Shown here piece after piece: positions 1 to 14,200 of a DNA stretch of 64,000 bases. Each line of letters begins with the position of its first letter. The first letter of the stretch is position 1. Position numbers and translations under genes: made by a program. This DNA is from Lytechinus variegatus (Eukaryota > Echinodermata > Echinoidea > Temnopleuroida > Toxopneustidae), in NCBI RefSeq assembly GCF_018143015.1, contig NC_054756.1, forward strand, positions 22,553,440-22,617,439. Direction: 5' to 3'. Under the pieces are notes generated by a model that saw nothing but the letters and a program-made list of their open reading frames with translations, searched no databases and was not told the origin of the DNA.

Positions 1-858
1 ATTACAAACAGTCAGGTAGTCATGGCAACAGTCTCCAAATCGTGCACAGGCACCGTTACACTGGCAATGGCTCGCTCGATCAAAGTTACCACATCGATCT
101 CTACATGACGTCACAGCTAAAAGTAAAGCACAGGGTTTTCACGGTTATCAGAAGAAATCACTAGAGTATCTAATGGGGGGGGGGGGTGGCATGGGGGCAG
201 ACTGCCCCCCCCCCCCGACGAGTCACAACTCATCCAACGGACGTATCTCTGCCCCCTGGCGAGTCACAACTGATCCCTTACGTGCCACAAGTGGCCCCCT
301 TTGAACTTGAAAATACTTCTTTTTTGCTTGTCAATGTCTTTTCTGGTGCGATATGTCTTTTACTAATATGGTTGAAGGCCTTGTTTTTTTTTGGGGGGGG
401 GTCAAATTTCTTGGAGGACGAATTCGCCCCTTGAAGAAGTATGAAGATTTTTCTAGAAAGTATTTATAGCACTATATTAATTTTATTCATTTGAAATTGA
501 CAGTAAATTTTATAAACCGTATCTCTGACATCTAGAAAGAACAGGTAGAACCATTATATCAATGTTCTGAATAGAGTAATCCATCCGTATCTTTTATAAT
601 TACATTAACTATTTATGTTAAATAATTGTATTTTGTTGTTATCTGTATCATGTTAATATGGTAAATAAAACCAAACCAAACCAATCCTACTGAACTATAA
701 ATCGGTGTTACGGTCCCCACTCAATGCGGAAAATGTGTATCCCAATGGTATGAACAAATATCATAAAATAAACGCCAAACTGTTTCATGTTACTTACCAT
801 TCACAGCTTTGACCGTAACAATAGCTACCAACAGTGTTAGGAAAACTTTAGCAGGCAT
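1..858 (-). CDS. Secreted somatomedin-B domain protein, 5' part (probable EndoU-family relative)
   Basis: The first coding exon (858 down to 798) encodes the hydrophobic leader MPAKVFLTLLVAIVTVKAVN and ends at a GTAAGT donor in phase 1. The next exon (116 down to 1, continuing off the window) follows a TTTTAG acceptor. It encodes one complete somatomedin-B domain with all eight cysteines in the family spacing (SC, RC, HC-QC, AC, CC, VC). SMB domains are small disulfide knots found in extracellular proteins, so the product should be secreted. The phase-1 signal exon and the SMB exon match the architecture of the plus-strand EndoU gene starting at 5276, which makes this a divergently transcribed relative. 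Whether it ends in an EndoU domain cannot be seen here. The start is the only ATG ahead of the leader. The gene structure is firm and the family name is inferred. Confidence 0.75.
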
Positions 859-3800
859 TGGTCCAATTTCGATCCTTACTATTAGACCAGCAAAAATATA
901 TGTTGCTCGAAAATCAAGTTTATTTCTCCGTGTTCAGTTTGAAGAGTCTTTGCATTATTGATAACTCTAATAGTCTAATGTATGTATAGAGTATTTGATT
1001 GTACCAAACCAGAACTGAAAGTTGTTGCACTGTCAACCATGTCAACAGGAAATTGATATAAATCTTTGGGGCCGGGTTATTCCCTGGAAGTGTGGTAGTG
1101 CCATGTAAAATGATCGATGGGGTATGGGGGGGGGGGAGTCGTTGATGATGTTCCATAAATATATTCATACTCATGCTACCATCCGCTGAATAAAATTACT
1201 CATTTAAGTCTTGCTAATGATTGTTAAACCATGTTCCATGTTCTCCCTCACTATCTTCTACCCCTCTCTTTGTACCCCTCTCTCTCTATCTTCCATATAC
1301 TTTCACTCTCCTGGTTCCGCTCCCTTAACTAGTTTCTTTGTTTGCTTACCCGTCTCCATCTTGTTTTCCTCGACCCCACTTTCTTTCGTGTCTGTATCTC
1401 CGTCTATCCCATCTCTCTCTCTCTTTCCATTCCCTCCTTCCCCATCCCCCTTTTTGTCTCTACCATGTCTTTACCTTTTGTTTCTCAGTTACCGTAGCTA
1501 TGTCGCCCCCCCCCCCCCCATTTAATGTGCTGATCATAGCACGAGCGTAACCCATAACTATCCGAGTGTTCGTTGGATTGGGGGAGCCCACCTCCTGAAA
1601 TTCCGGTGTTTCCATCGTTATAAAAAAATGAATAGAGCTCTGTCGTATACAGAGACTCCAACCCCAAGCACCTTCAGATTTTGGGATTCTCCAGCCTAGA
1701 TCCTCTCGCAAACTGGATACTCCAACTTGATGTGCGCGAGCGGCGAAGTCAGGCATTGTGGCCGGGGACCAGATGCTGTAGGGTTCTCTTGTGCTATCCT
1801 AAGCCAATTTTTCAATATCATGATGGCACTAAGTAAATAACAGTCAATTAATCAAATCATACATTTTGGCTTAATAAAACTGTTTTTCATATATCATTGT
1901 TCATGCATGCATATGAAATTGAAAAGCATCGACATACCCGTACATTTTTGCAATACCTTTATTCGTATCAATCAGTTACGACATTAAGTACTACCTCACC
2001 TTATTGACATTTCAACATTATAATATCCATGCCTCAGCCCCATAGCGGGGAGCGCCAGCCTGTACGCACCACAAAAGATCAACGCATGGAGGCACAGAAC
2101 CGTAGCTACATGTATATAGCGTAACGATCCCACGCATAGATCGCGCGTAGCATTGACGCTCTCTATCGACTTGAATAATCAACTCCGATATGAAAATTAA
2201 AATTTCAGATTTTAAAAAGGTGTTTGGGCGGGAGAAAGGCCATTTTAAACGAGAGGAAATACATTTTAAGCGGGGGCCGAATGGCCTGGGCGGGAGATAT
2301 TGGATCTCAAACGGGAGATTTGCGAAAATGTACTTTTGGCGGGAGATCTCCCGCCGAAAGCGAGAGATTCAGAGTCTCTGCGCATAAAATACCATGAAGC
2401 TACATGAAAAGTACTCCATCAGTATAAAGGACCATACCATTACGTGAGAAACAACACGTACACGATCATGAAAAAAAATAACAATATGAACTTTGTGCGC
2501 GCTTGAACTTCGCGAGTACTTTGCGAGTGCTACCGTAACGGTGGCCTCAAATAGAGCGCGTTGTCAAAAGAAAAAAAAATCGATGGATATTTCCCTAAGT
2601 CCAACAACCGAGCAACACGTAGGCCTATATGTTAATACTGTGGACAGGAAAAAATAAATGCTACAATCATGACCGCAATCCAAGGGTTACGTCATATCCG
2701 AAATATTCATTGCATTAACTAAAAAATAACAGTACATTTCCTTTTCATTTCCGCCATTCCTGTAATAAACTAAGTAAACCAGCATACATTTCTACACAGT
2801 TAACAATATTTTGCAATCAAACGAGTGAGATTCGGTACATCAGTACAAAGGCGGTGGTAATACCCGAGTTCTTTGGGAGCAAATGGAGGCGTTTTATAAT
2901 GCAAAAAGAAATGTTTACTATTACTATGTTAGAAGCATGTAATGCATAATGTGTGCCAAAGGTAAACATATTGTTTAAAAAAATCATGCTCAGGAAAATT
3001 ATTGGTCAATAATACAGGGCCTAAGCAACCCCCCCCCCTAAAAAAAGGGAAAATGAGAGAGAGAGAGAGAGAAAGGAGGATTTTACCTTGGTGGATAGTA
3101 ATCAAAAGGGTTTCCAATTACCCCCTCCACTTCCCTTGAGGTGCAGAGGCAAAAAATGGCAAAGGAAAAAATTGGCAGAGGTAAAAATGGTCGAGTTAGA
3201 AGAAGCAGAGGCGAAAATTGCAGCCGGTAGAAGTCAAAATGGGCATTTAGAAAAAAAAAAATATCTTTGTTGAAATCCAATGTATACATAGCATTATTCT
3301 TTCCTCTTATGCGTCTAGAGTTAACACAAAGATGTAGACTTTATTTCAATCATTATTTCATTTATTTGGTTGAAAACCTGATGAATCTCACATTAAATGT
3401 GATATTGGATAAAGGTACAGGATATAAACTATTTCATCACAATTTTGAGTGGCAGAGTGTTAACCTGTCGGGAATGTCACGTGAACCGGTGTGTAGTATC
3501 GCATGAACGACTGATGCACTTCTATTCTACGTTGCTAAAAAATTAACGAATAACGACGTCCCAAGTTAAAACAAAAAGAGAGACAATTTTAAGATTATAA
3601 CCCGATTATCTTTTTAGACCTTGTCCTTCTTGACGACAGATGTTTCTTGTACCACGCCCTTTCGTACCAGACGCCGAGACTGGTGTCAAAGACTGTTCCT
3701 AAGACTAGTCGCAATCGACTTGCGAACAACTGGTTATCCTTTCTTGTGGTATATTACGCGTACTCAATTTTCATTTATATTGATTAAGCCGCTGAGAAAG

Positions 3801-5275
3801 GGTAACCAGTCCTGGTAAAGTTGCTTGTAACGAAGGAACAGCGTTATGAAACAGGCACCAGGAACTGACAAACGGAGCATAACCTGCAAGGGGTACGCCC
3901 GGATGAAAATATTCATATCTGAATAAATGAGTTAAATTCACAGAGCACAACGATGAAAATGTCATCGAAATCTGATTGCGAATCAAGACTAAATTGAATC
4001 TTTTAAGTGTGGCTATGTTTTATGAAAACAGTTTTATGTATGTCCTGGTGAATATGCATTTGGTGGGCTGATGATGTCATGTCCTCCTTTCTCGTTTCCT
4101 ACACTAAGTTGCACAAAGTTTACCCAATATTTGGTAAAATGGGAACATGCATGTTTGTTGAGTAAAAAGATGCCCAATGCTATGTAAATTTGAAATGTTT
4201 CATGGAAATTTACCATTCATACATTTTTTTGTCCAATATTAGGGGTAAAAAATTACCAAACAAACGTGCATGTTCCCTTTTTATCCGATATTAGGAAAGT
4301 ATTTACTCTCTGTTTTTAGAGTGTATGTTATTTCATAAAATCATAATAAGGGCGATATTTTCGTGTAAAGTAGGCCCCTTTGTAGCAAAATAACTTGCAT
4401 CAATGGTTATTGTATCAGTTTCAATATGTTTTGTTTGTCATTGGTAGACGAGATTTGAATAGATATTTCATAATTAAAATATAAAAAAATTGTCGGGATA
4501 TGAGTCACCCTCAGTTTGCTCACTGTATATTCATGGAGACGTGCATATAATACTGTTTTACCGCAATAATAATTAAAAAAAGAACAATAACGTATTTGTA
4601 AATCGTTTTTGTAAGAAACTTTCAGTGTTTGTCTGAATTTACATAATCTGTTATAGTCATATTGATTTTAGACTGGAGTCTCTCAAGTTTAAAGGGTCTG
4701 GTGCAGAAAATATTATTATCAGTTCGGAATGACTTAAACAAAATGACATCTTGACTCATTTAAATAATAATTTTAAAACGACAAGGAAGTCTTTTGTAGT
4801 CTCTGCATATTTCTCTCTCTCCTTTTCTTTTGAATAAAAAAAACCCAAATCGTAATGACAGGTTGTCTCCTACGACCAAGCTATTCTCCAAGAGTCGCTC
4901 ATGTATTGATCATGTTGATAAACTCATATCGTGCATCTCATCGTTCAGAAATAGCACGGAATGACGGGGAAACAAAACATCTGGAAAATACAATCGATAT
5001 TTTAGGTTGGAATTTTGGTGTTGAGATGGATTTCAGAAAATATTAATATAAATCCATGTTGATTCACCTTTTTGTCGTTTGCTTTTGAAAGGGGGGGGGG
5101 GTCTCCATGCCTCTGCAGCGCACCAGGTGTTATCACTAATTCGTTATCTCGCTTTGAAGATTAACTCAGGATGTATTTTAAGTAATATAAGGCGCTTCAA
5201 TGCTGGGTTATTTGACTCAACCTCAACGTTTTTCGAGCAGTGCTTTGCGTTGTCTGAAAGACTAATTGTTTTAAG
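859..5275. other. Intergenic region between two divergent SMB genes
   Basis: About 4.4 kb separates the two start codons. Any bidirectional or separate promoters would lie here, but no convincing core promoter can be picked by eye. The region holds homopurine and homopyrimidine runs, a short (GA)n tract near 3056-3072, a poly-C run near 3030 and AT-rich unique-looking sequence. None of the short open frames (60-100 codons) has recognisable protein character. Confidence 0.5.
1236..1527. repeat. Pyrimidine-rich low-complexity tract ending in poly-C
   Basis: Almost 300 bases are C/T-rich (CTCTCT, TTCC and CCTTCC runs), ending in a run of about 13 C. Open frames across it are Ser/Pro/Leu/Phe-rich and come only from the base composition. 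Confidence 0.6.
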
Positions 5276-8200
5276 ATGAAGGTCGCGCCTATTCTTCTCC
5301 TGTGCCTTACGGTACACACCCAAGGGATATTAGGTAACTATTTATATGTTTTTACCACTTAATTTATCTTGCATTTTGTTTTATCATTCTCTGCACTATT
5401 CAACTCGCTCATTCTGGCCAATTTCACTATGTCTTTGTCTGTTTCTGTTTGTGGTAACTCCCGTAGGACAGCATTTTTTGCTGGTAAACGCCAAGCTGGT
5501 ATATAACCAATTACCTTGGAAACATTTAACGTCGAGGTTAATCAGTCATAGTGGCTGACGCAATAGACGACAGATATCACTCTTGGGCCTTTTTTATCAA
5601 AGTGGAGACAATGGCAGAGTTGGGATTCGAACTCACAACCTTGCGATTAGGAGTCCAATGCTCTAACCACTCGACCACACGACCCGCGTCACTAAGCCTT
5701 TGTTTCTAAAATGGTTTTACGCCTTTTATAATCTTGATTATTTTTATATTGTTTATGACAAAATGGTATATGTTTGAATTTATGCTTACAAAATGAAGAA
5801 ATGTGTGACGTGGGAGAAAAAAGGTGTTTATAATATGAGAAATAAATAAAGTTCTCGAAACATAGCACATAAAAGCATTTATATCTCATAAAAGGATGAA
5901 TGGCATATTACCGTTTTCAGTAATTTATGCTTTTTATGCTCCTTGCCAGGTCCGTGCTAAAAATAGTCCGCACCATTGCGTTCAATAACTTTAGCAGATT
6001 CGGCAATACTTTTGCGATCACCCATAAAAAAAATCGGGCGCGCGGGCTTGGCGCTGGGCTAGAGCTAATAAAATTAGCGTCCAAATAGGCCGGGTCTGGA
6101 AAAGCCCTCCCCATTCATAAACTAAAGATTTCACGGCTTAGCGCGAGACCCGTCCGGATAAATAATGAACAACGGATTCCAAAATTTCTTTTTGAATATT
6201 ACACGACTTCATTATAATCAAGGACATGGTTGGGCTCAATTACTTCTTTCAATTACAATTGCAATTACATAATTGAAGAAATGTTCAATTAAAATCACTT
6301 TTCAATAATTTTTTTTTCAATTTCAATTACCAATTACTTTTGTCAAATACAATTACAATTTAAGTACTTTCTATATATATCATAAATCAGATCATATTAT
6401 GTTTTGTATGTAGCGCCACCCATGCATTTAGTGCTCTTCTTTATAGCAAAAGTGTCTCCACTCTCCTCCATATCATGGGAAAAGATACAGTTTCATGTAA
6501 GAAAGTTAAAAACGAAATTAGCAATCTGCAATCCAGAGTAAATTGAATAATGAATTAAGTAAGGAATGTATTTGAGAGTAATCAAAGTCAATCACAATTT
6601 TTCAATTACAGTTACAATTACCTTCCCTCGAAAATTTCTATTACAAATTACAGTTACAATTACTCTTAAAAGCATGTTATTAATTACGTAGTTGATCATT
6701 TGCTTTGTGATTGAAGCCAAACCTAACTAGCAATTTCTTTGATCAGATCATCTGAAGGTCACCAGGGGAGCGTTTCATTAATATATTCATCCGACATTTT
6801 GTCAGATCTGACATCTTTCCATGATTTTGATTGGCTGAGAGGCACTGCTCCTATGGTAACTGTCGGATAAAATGGGACTTGTCGGATAAAAAGTCTGACA
6901 AGTCCTTTCATAAAACGCCCCCGCCCCAGGTGTTATATATCGTCAATATAAACGAATTTTATGTCAATTAACCTTATACTTATTGGGTGAATCACAGGCT
7001 CAACTGACTCGTGCGTCGGTAGGTGTAATACTAGCCCCGACTCGTCAAAGGATTGCCAGTGTAACACTGTTTGTGGCAATTATGGGGACTGCTGCACAGA
7101 CTACTACGCCGAGTGCCTAGGTAAGAAAAATTTAATAGATTTCATTAAAATAAAACGTCAACGATAGCGAAAATTTTAATTATGTGCAGGACCATAAATG
7201 CTAATATTTAGCATTGAATTATGTATTTTGTCAACTCGAAGAAGGATTAAAAATAAAATAATAACAATTAATGATTGAAGGTTTCCCCAACAAAAACATA
7301 TTGTACAATTTGTGTATATTTGTCGACTGATATGTACACCCAAAGTAGGATGAAAATATCAAGTTGCGATTGATTTTTAGAAATGCGTTTGATCGTAACT
7401 TTCTGCAACGTGGCAAGAGTTTCAAAGTCAAGTTTGAATATTTAGCAAGACATTACTAATGTTTGGATTCATTATGGACTGGAAAGACCCCCACAAATTC
7501 CTGCTAAACCATTTGGTACTAAAAGTTCAAAAGAAAAGTGTAAACACACATTACCATGTTTAAGGGGGCTGAAATCTTTGTAATGCGAAATTAATTGAAC
7601 TTAACATTGCACAAAAAAGGAATATTGAAGGATTGCACTATAAAAGAAATGTACCTCTGTTGGAAAAAAATACTTTGATTACATCCATGATATGTGGATA
7701 ATTTTTCTTAACCAACTTTCCGACGTGTACAGTATGGATTTTTTTTGGTTTGTATTTGTGTACTTTATTTTGTGATTTATATGATGCTTATTGATTTACA
7801 TACCAGTAATTTGATCAATAAAGAGTTCAAAAGAAAAAAAACGGGCCCCTGAATTTTCATGTGTGCTGTTATCACAAACCAGGTGGCGAATATTCTTGCC
7901 AGTCGAGATGTGGGGAATCCTACAATCGCAACAATCCATGCCATTGCAACGACTTATGCAAGCAGTACGACAACTGTTGCGCGGACTACGACGACTTATG
8001 TTCAGGTAAGTGTAAACAGCGGGGGGGGGGGGTGCCCCCTCACTTTTTGAAGCACTAAAAAGTGCCTTTTTACGCCTTCAGTGGCGGATCGAGGACTTTC
8101 AAAAACGGGAGGCACATTTTTCGATGAAAATTTGACAAGAAAAAAAAAAAAAACCAAGAAAAAAAAAATTACCCAAAATTTAAAATTTGAGGCCATTTCG

Positions 8201-11200
8201 TCCCCGGGGAAAAATGAATAGAAAAGGTCCTCACTGTTATTCAATTTTGATAAAGTTTTCAGCATTTTGCTCTGTGAATATTTTACTCTATTTATTTAGA
8301 TATAAATATTTTCATCCCGGACCATGCCTTAAGGATATTTTTTTTTAATTAATACATTTTTTTGTCTCTGTCTCAGTAAACTCCTTGATAAGGCTAAAAT
8401 CATTTAAAACAGATAGTTTAGAATCAGTCCCTTAAAATGTCGGTGAACGGGGCAGCAATCAGGAGGGCACCAGGTCTTACCAAGATGAAGCTATGACTGA
8501 TTGGCGAATGATATGGAGAACACTGTACTTTTGATAATTTATAAGACACGTCCATAGATTCGATTCGATTTTTTTTTGTAGATTAGATTGATTTTGTTTA
8601 TACACGGTTAAAAAGCCCAAACAGTTCACAGACTGATTTACATTGGGGCCGTGTGGAACATAATATACAATTGACATAGTAAACATTTTAAAACCAGTCA
8701 TCATCACCATTATTACTATTATTATATAACATGTAATATTATGTATTGCACTGTACTTTCAGCCTTTATCTGGTGTTCACATATGCGATATGATGATGAT
8801 ATATATTTTTTCGAGTTATACCCTTTATATTTTGCACTGGTATGCGCACCTAATTGAGCGCCTTCAAGCGGCTTCGGAGTTGACGCTGCCGAACCGATTT
8901 ACCTTTGGCACCGGCAAGATTTTGCCTTGAAGCGAAGAGACGTTTTCTTTTACAGTGTGTTTTAAGTGTAACAAAGCTTGTGTGCGCTTGCGAAATCTCT
9001 TAATAATAATAATGATGATAATAGATAATTGGCATTTATATAGCGTTTTATCAATCTACGACTGCTCAAAGCACTTCACAATTATTATTACCCGGTCACT
9101 TGATTCATAACATTTCAAGCAGCCTGTTAGGCGCACACTTGCTAAACCAACCCCAATGACGGTTGTTTCCTACCGGTACCCAATTAGCACCTGGGTGAGA
9201 GTGGCAAAGTGTGGATTGACGCCTTGCCAAAGGACGCAAGACCATAGTGGGATTCGAACACACGACCCTCTGATTACAAGGCGAGGTTGGATTGACAGAA
9301 CCGCTACACCACGGCACTTCCACTCTTCTATCCAATTAGCGGTCCTATACTTCTAAAATCTTAAAATATATCCATATTTTTTTTTGTTCGAAATAGACAC
9401 CAGAAATGAAATACTCCGAAAATTTGTTTTGCCCAATTGATCGTGGGCCTGGCAGCCGCTCTGCAGCGCCAGATCGACGAGGCTCTATCCCTTTAATCGC
9501 TGAACGCCAAACAGGGTAGCAGCAACTCCCATCTTTTAACGTCTTTTGTCTGACGCGGCCGGGGTTTGAACCCCCGACCTCCCGGTTGTGAGACGGACGC
9601 TTTACCAACTGAGCCAACACACCGGTTACTATGGCCTTAACTGCTGAGAACTATAAAATAAAACCATTTTTAATAAGATAAAATCATTCAAATTGGCGTA
9701 CAAAGCGTCGTTAAAAAACAATCGACAAGAACAGGGGTGTTGATCCATGTGTCGGATGGCGAGTGGGGATATACAGGGAAATATAAAAAAAGATTACGTT
9801 TGAAGTCTTTAGTTTTTAAAAATACCGGTCTTGAAAACGGGTGGAGAGAGCATTGGCGGCGGAAGCAAAAAAAAATTGGGGGTGTCTACCTGAAATTTTG
9901 GGATGGACACATGTAAAAAATTGGACAAGTACCCCAAAAATTTTTGACAAGCAAAAAAAAAAAAAAAAAAAAGGTCATCAACCTAAATTTTAGGGGGGGG
10001 GACAACACACGTTTCAGTGGGTCCACGTGAATTTAGGGGGGGACACAGGAAAAAAAATTGACAAGCAAAAAAAAAAAAAAAGGTTATCGAAAATTTTTTT
10101 AGGGGGGGGACCGTCCCCCCACCTAAAATTTAGGGGGGGGGGGACACGTCCCCCCGTCCCCCCCCCCCGCTTCTACCGCCTATGGGAGAGAGTAACAACA
10201 CAAACCCATTTCCTGGTAACCAATCCTACCCCTCCCTGTATTGTTAAATGCTCTCACCTACGTGTATATCTACAATTCCCATCAGGCCCCGATGCATGTG
10301 TTAGATGACAAATTCTCAAGAATTTTAAAAATCAGTTCAAATGAAAGTAAAATGGGCCGTTGAATTAATCCCATGTGTGATGTTATTTCAAACCAGCTGG
10401 TGACCCAAACTCTTGCCAGTCGAGATGCGGGGAAACGTACGATCAGAGCAATCCATGTCATTGCAACGATGCATGCAAGCAGCACGGGAACTGTTGCGAT
10501 GACTACGACAATTTATGTTCAGGTAAGTGTTAACAGAGCTAACGGATCTCACTCACCTTGTTACTTGCTAGGTATAATTTGAATAATCCTGTATGAAAGG
10601 CCGCCATGAAATTATTTTTTTTTGTGCATGATAATCTAGACCCGCTTCTACACTTTTTTCAGATTTGAGCGAGAGCTTGTATTTTATTTTGTTTATTTAT
10701 TATTATATTTTTATTTCGGGTCAGGGAGCATGCGCAGTTCAACGCTGAGGGAACATATCGAGCATGAGCATGCGCAGTTGTCCCCATGATAGTACATCGA
10801 AAAATACACGGAGCTAGAAGAAAACTATAAGGAGCTACTTGCAGCGATGTGCTTTCCTAGTGAAAGTATACATTGCCACAGGATCGCGAATTGACCAATC
10901 TTAAAAATTTTATCGAGGTCGGATGTACATGTAAATTAAGAAAGTTATGACATTTTAAAGTTTCATTTAATTTCACAAAACAGTTGTATGCACATTCCAA
11001 TTTTTTCTGACTTATGATTTTCATTACAGATCGAGCATACCGATCTCTTACAAGTAGGAGTAATACCGAAAATTTGTAAACAAATTATAATTTATTCCTA
11101 TTAAAGCCTCTCCATTTACTATCTATTGTCCACGGCGGACGACATTCGGATACTAATGAGTCAGAAAGATCATGAAGATAGGAGGGTATTTGAATTCCAG

Positions 11201-14200
11201 TTCATCGTGGCATAGCCGTGAACCAGAATAGCCTGGTGGTTAAGTGGCTGCCCGGAAAGCAGTAGATGGCAGGTTCGAATCCCACTGGTTCCATTTTTTT
11301 CTGACTTATGATTTTCATTACAGATCAAGCATACCGATCTCAAATAGAAGTAATGCCGAAAATTTGTAAACAAATTATAATTTCCTCCTATCACAGCCTC
11401 TTCATTTACTAAAGGTTTAGAACATTGCCTTTATTCCAGACCTTATCATATCAAAATTAATAATTTTTTTTATCAAAACCAAAACCCTATTATATCCTTA
11501 TTCATGTGGAATAACAGTATTAGAAAGCTTAAAGGACAAGTCCACCCCAACAAAACTTGATTTGAATAAAAAGAAAAAAATTCAACAAGCATAACACTGA
11601 AAATTTCATCAAAATCGGATGTAAAATTAGAAAGTTATGACATTTTAAAATTTCGCTTCATTTCACAAAACAGTTATTATGAACGAGCCAGTTACATCCA
11701 AATGAGAGAGTCGATGATGTCACTCACTATTTCTTTTGTTTTTTATTGTTTGAATTATACAATATTTCAATTTTTACGATTTTTTTTATTAGTACCTCCT
11801 TGCCTGAAGCATAAAATGTTAAATTAATGGAATTCCACTTGTTCAGGGAGGAATGAATCGTCTGCGTTCGCGGAAGGGGGTTGGGGCGGGGTGCCCGCAC
11901 ACTTTCGAGAAAACTGGGAGAGCTTTTCTCGAAAGGGTGGTTTGAGGGATAGGAGTCAAATTAACGCATCCATATGATTTTCTGAATACTCTTATGTCAA
12001 CATCAAATTTTGATGCATTTTTTTGTAATAAAAAGCGTGGAAATTGTTGCTTGCTCGCTCTCAACTTTCATAAATTTTGGCCAATACTACATATCTGGCT
12101 TCCTTACATTTGTTTAACTCATTACGTCACCGAGTGTTAAAAGAAAGAAAGAGAGCTTGCAGTTTTTGTGATTTTGAATAAAATTGCATGAATTGCGGAT
12201 CCTGTATGACGCCGCACATTTTTCACAGGAAAAAATGACAAAAAAGGTCCTTGGTTAAAAAAAAGGAGGGGACACACTTGTGATAGAAAGGCATATTAAC
12301 ATTAAAAATGTTGACAATGCCTCTCAAGGAGGGGGGGGGGGCACGGGCCGGATATGTCTCCCCGGATCCGCCGTTGCACTAAACAATTCCGCACAACCAT
12401 ATAGAACAATTGAGTTATCATGATAAATAGCGTAATTTCTATTCTAAATATGTTTGAATTTGCATAGTGTGATGAAACCAATCTGTGGCGTAAGGAGCCA
12501 ACAATTTTAAGGGGGCCAGGTATGGCGTATCGGGCCAAATAATGTAATTGAGAAACACCAAAAAAATAAGAATTTCTTAATTAAAAAAAAATCGAATTAT
12601 GACATCAAATTTCACATTTCCCTCTTTCCCTTTTTTTGTTGTCATTTTTGTTTTTATTCTATTTATTTATCTATTTATTTATTCATTATTTTTTTTTTTT
12701 GGTGGGGGGGGGAGTCAAGCAAGTCTCTTTAGTCTCACTTCCGATCAGTTACGATGAGTTACGCCCACTACCGACCTTGCAGATGCATAGAGATGGCTGC
12801 GTCCATGTTGCGTCCACTAATCCGTGTCTTTCCGCGGCGGACGTAACTCAACGTAAGTGACTGTGTGACTGTTGCTTTACGGCTCCTACAATTCCGTAAG
12901 ATTGGTATGTTAGATGATACTCGATTACACATGTAGTACACATCATTGATCATATTAAAGAAAAAAAAGATGGACTTGAAAAAAAAAAGACAGAAAGAAA
13001 TTGAACTAACCATGATTTTTTTTTCACATTTTCTTCGAGCAGAATATGTACATGCCTAAAGTGAAGTCTCTCATTCGTATTAATATAAACTCATTTTTAT
13101 CATACATGAAAGGAATAGGTGATATTTCGTCTTTAACTGAAGCATTATGGGAAGCTGATGTCAATCGTCTTAGCGGCTCTGACTTGGTCGTCAATAAGCA
13201 AAATCCCGTAACCAGTGTCCCGGAGCGAAATGATGTATCATCGCAGCCGTAAGTAAAATTATACATTTTGGAAAGAGCCTACGAATTCCCAAACGATTCA
13301 AAATTCAATCAATATATAAATGATAATGATAGTATTAGTAGTAGTGCTAGTAGTAGTAGTAGTAGTAGTAGGAGTAGTAGAATTAGAAGTAGTAGTAGTA
13401 GTAGTAATAATAATAATAATAATAGACATTTATATAGCGCCATCTATCTAGAAGTATTCTATCCCGAGGCGCACAAGAAAAGAAAGAATGAGAAAGTTTG
13501 GATGAGTGTTAAAGTGCCAATAACTAATACTGTTAGTATAATAAGAATAATGATAACAATAATATTTATAATAATAATAATGATAATAATAACTCTCGCG
13601 CGTTAAGATGGGTAAATGGCACAAACCTTTTAAATCATGAAATTTTGAGCCTTAATTCGTCGACTTTTCTACATTCATCCCCTTCGGAGATATTCCACAC
13701 TCTCTCACACACACACACATGGAAATATGAGTTTGACCTGTTTTTTTCTCCCGATTCCCAATCCTACACAATGCATGTTTAATATGAAAAAAAAAATCCA
13801 TAATTTAGTGTTCGAAATAGACATGAAATGAAATACTCCGAAAATTTGCTTTGCCCAATTGATCGTGAGCCCGGCAGCCACCGTGCAGCGCCAGATCGAC
13901 GGGGCTCTATCCCTTTATTGTTGAACGCCAAACAGGGTAGCAGCAACTCCCATCTTTTAACGTCCGTCTTTTGGTCTGACGCGGCCGGGGTTTGAACCCC
14001 GACCTCCCGGTTGTGAGACGGACGCTCTACCAACTGACCCAACACACCGGTTTTCATTCAAAAGATTATGTAATCTCCTTTAAAATGGTACTACGCTTGC
14101 TATGATCATACCATCACAAAAAAGAGCAGGATTCAAAAGTGTTTGGTGAGGTCTGAAGTGAAAACTGCAAAACGAGCAGAAATAGTGATGAAGGGTCAAT

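Noticed and set aside
1211..1550. Ser/Pro/Phe-rich open frames
   Set aside because: Overlapping frames of a pyrimidine-rich tract; a composition effect without coding signals.
2190..2387. 65-codon Lys/Arg-rich frame
   Set aside because: Driven by repeated GGCGGGAGAT-like motifs; no splice sites or homology seen.
11220..11291. Possible functional tRNA gene
   Set aside because: Acceptor and D stems pair, but the T-stem has mismatches and the anticodon arm does not fold. The following body recurs nearby, so a SINE is more likely.
12783..12855. Possible extra EndoU exon (CTTGCAG acceptor, AACGTAAGTG donor)
   Set aside because: In the phase required between exons 4 and 5 it hits a stop (TAG) after one codon, and the encoded peptide has no EndoU or SMB character.
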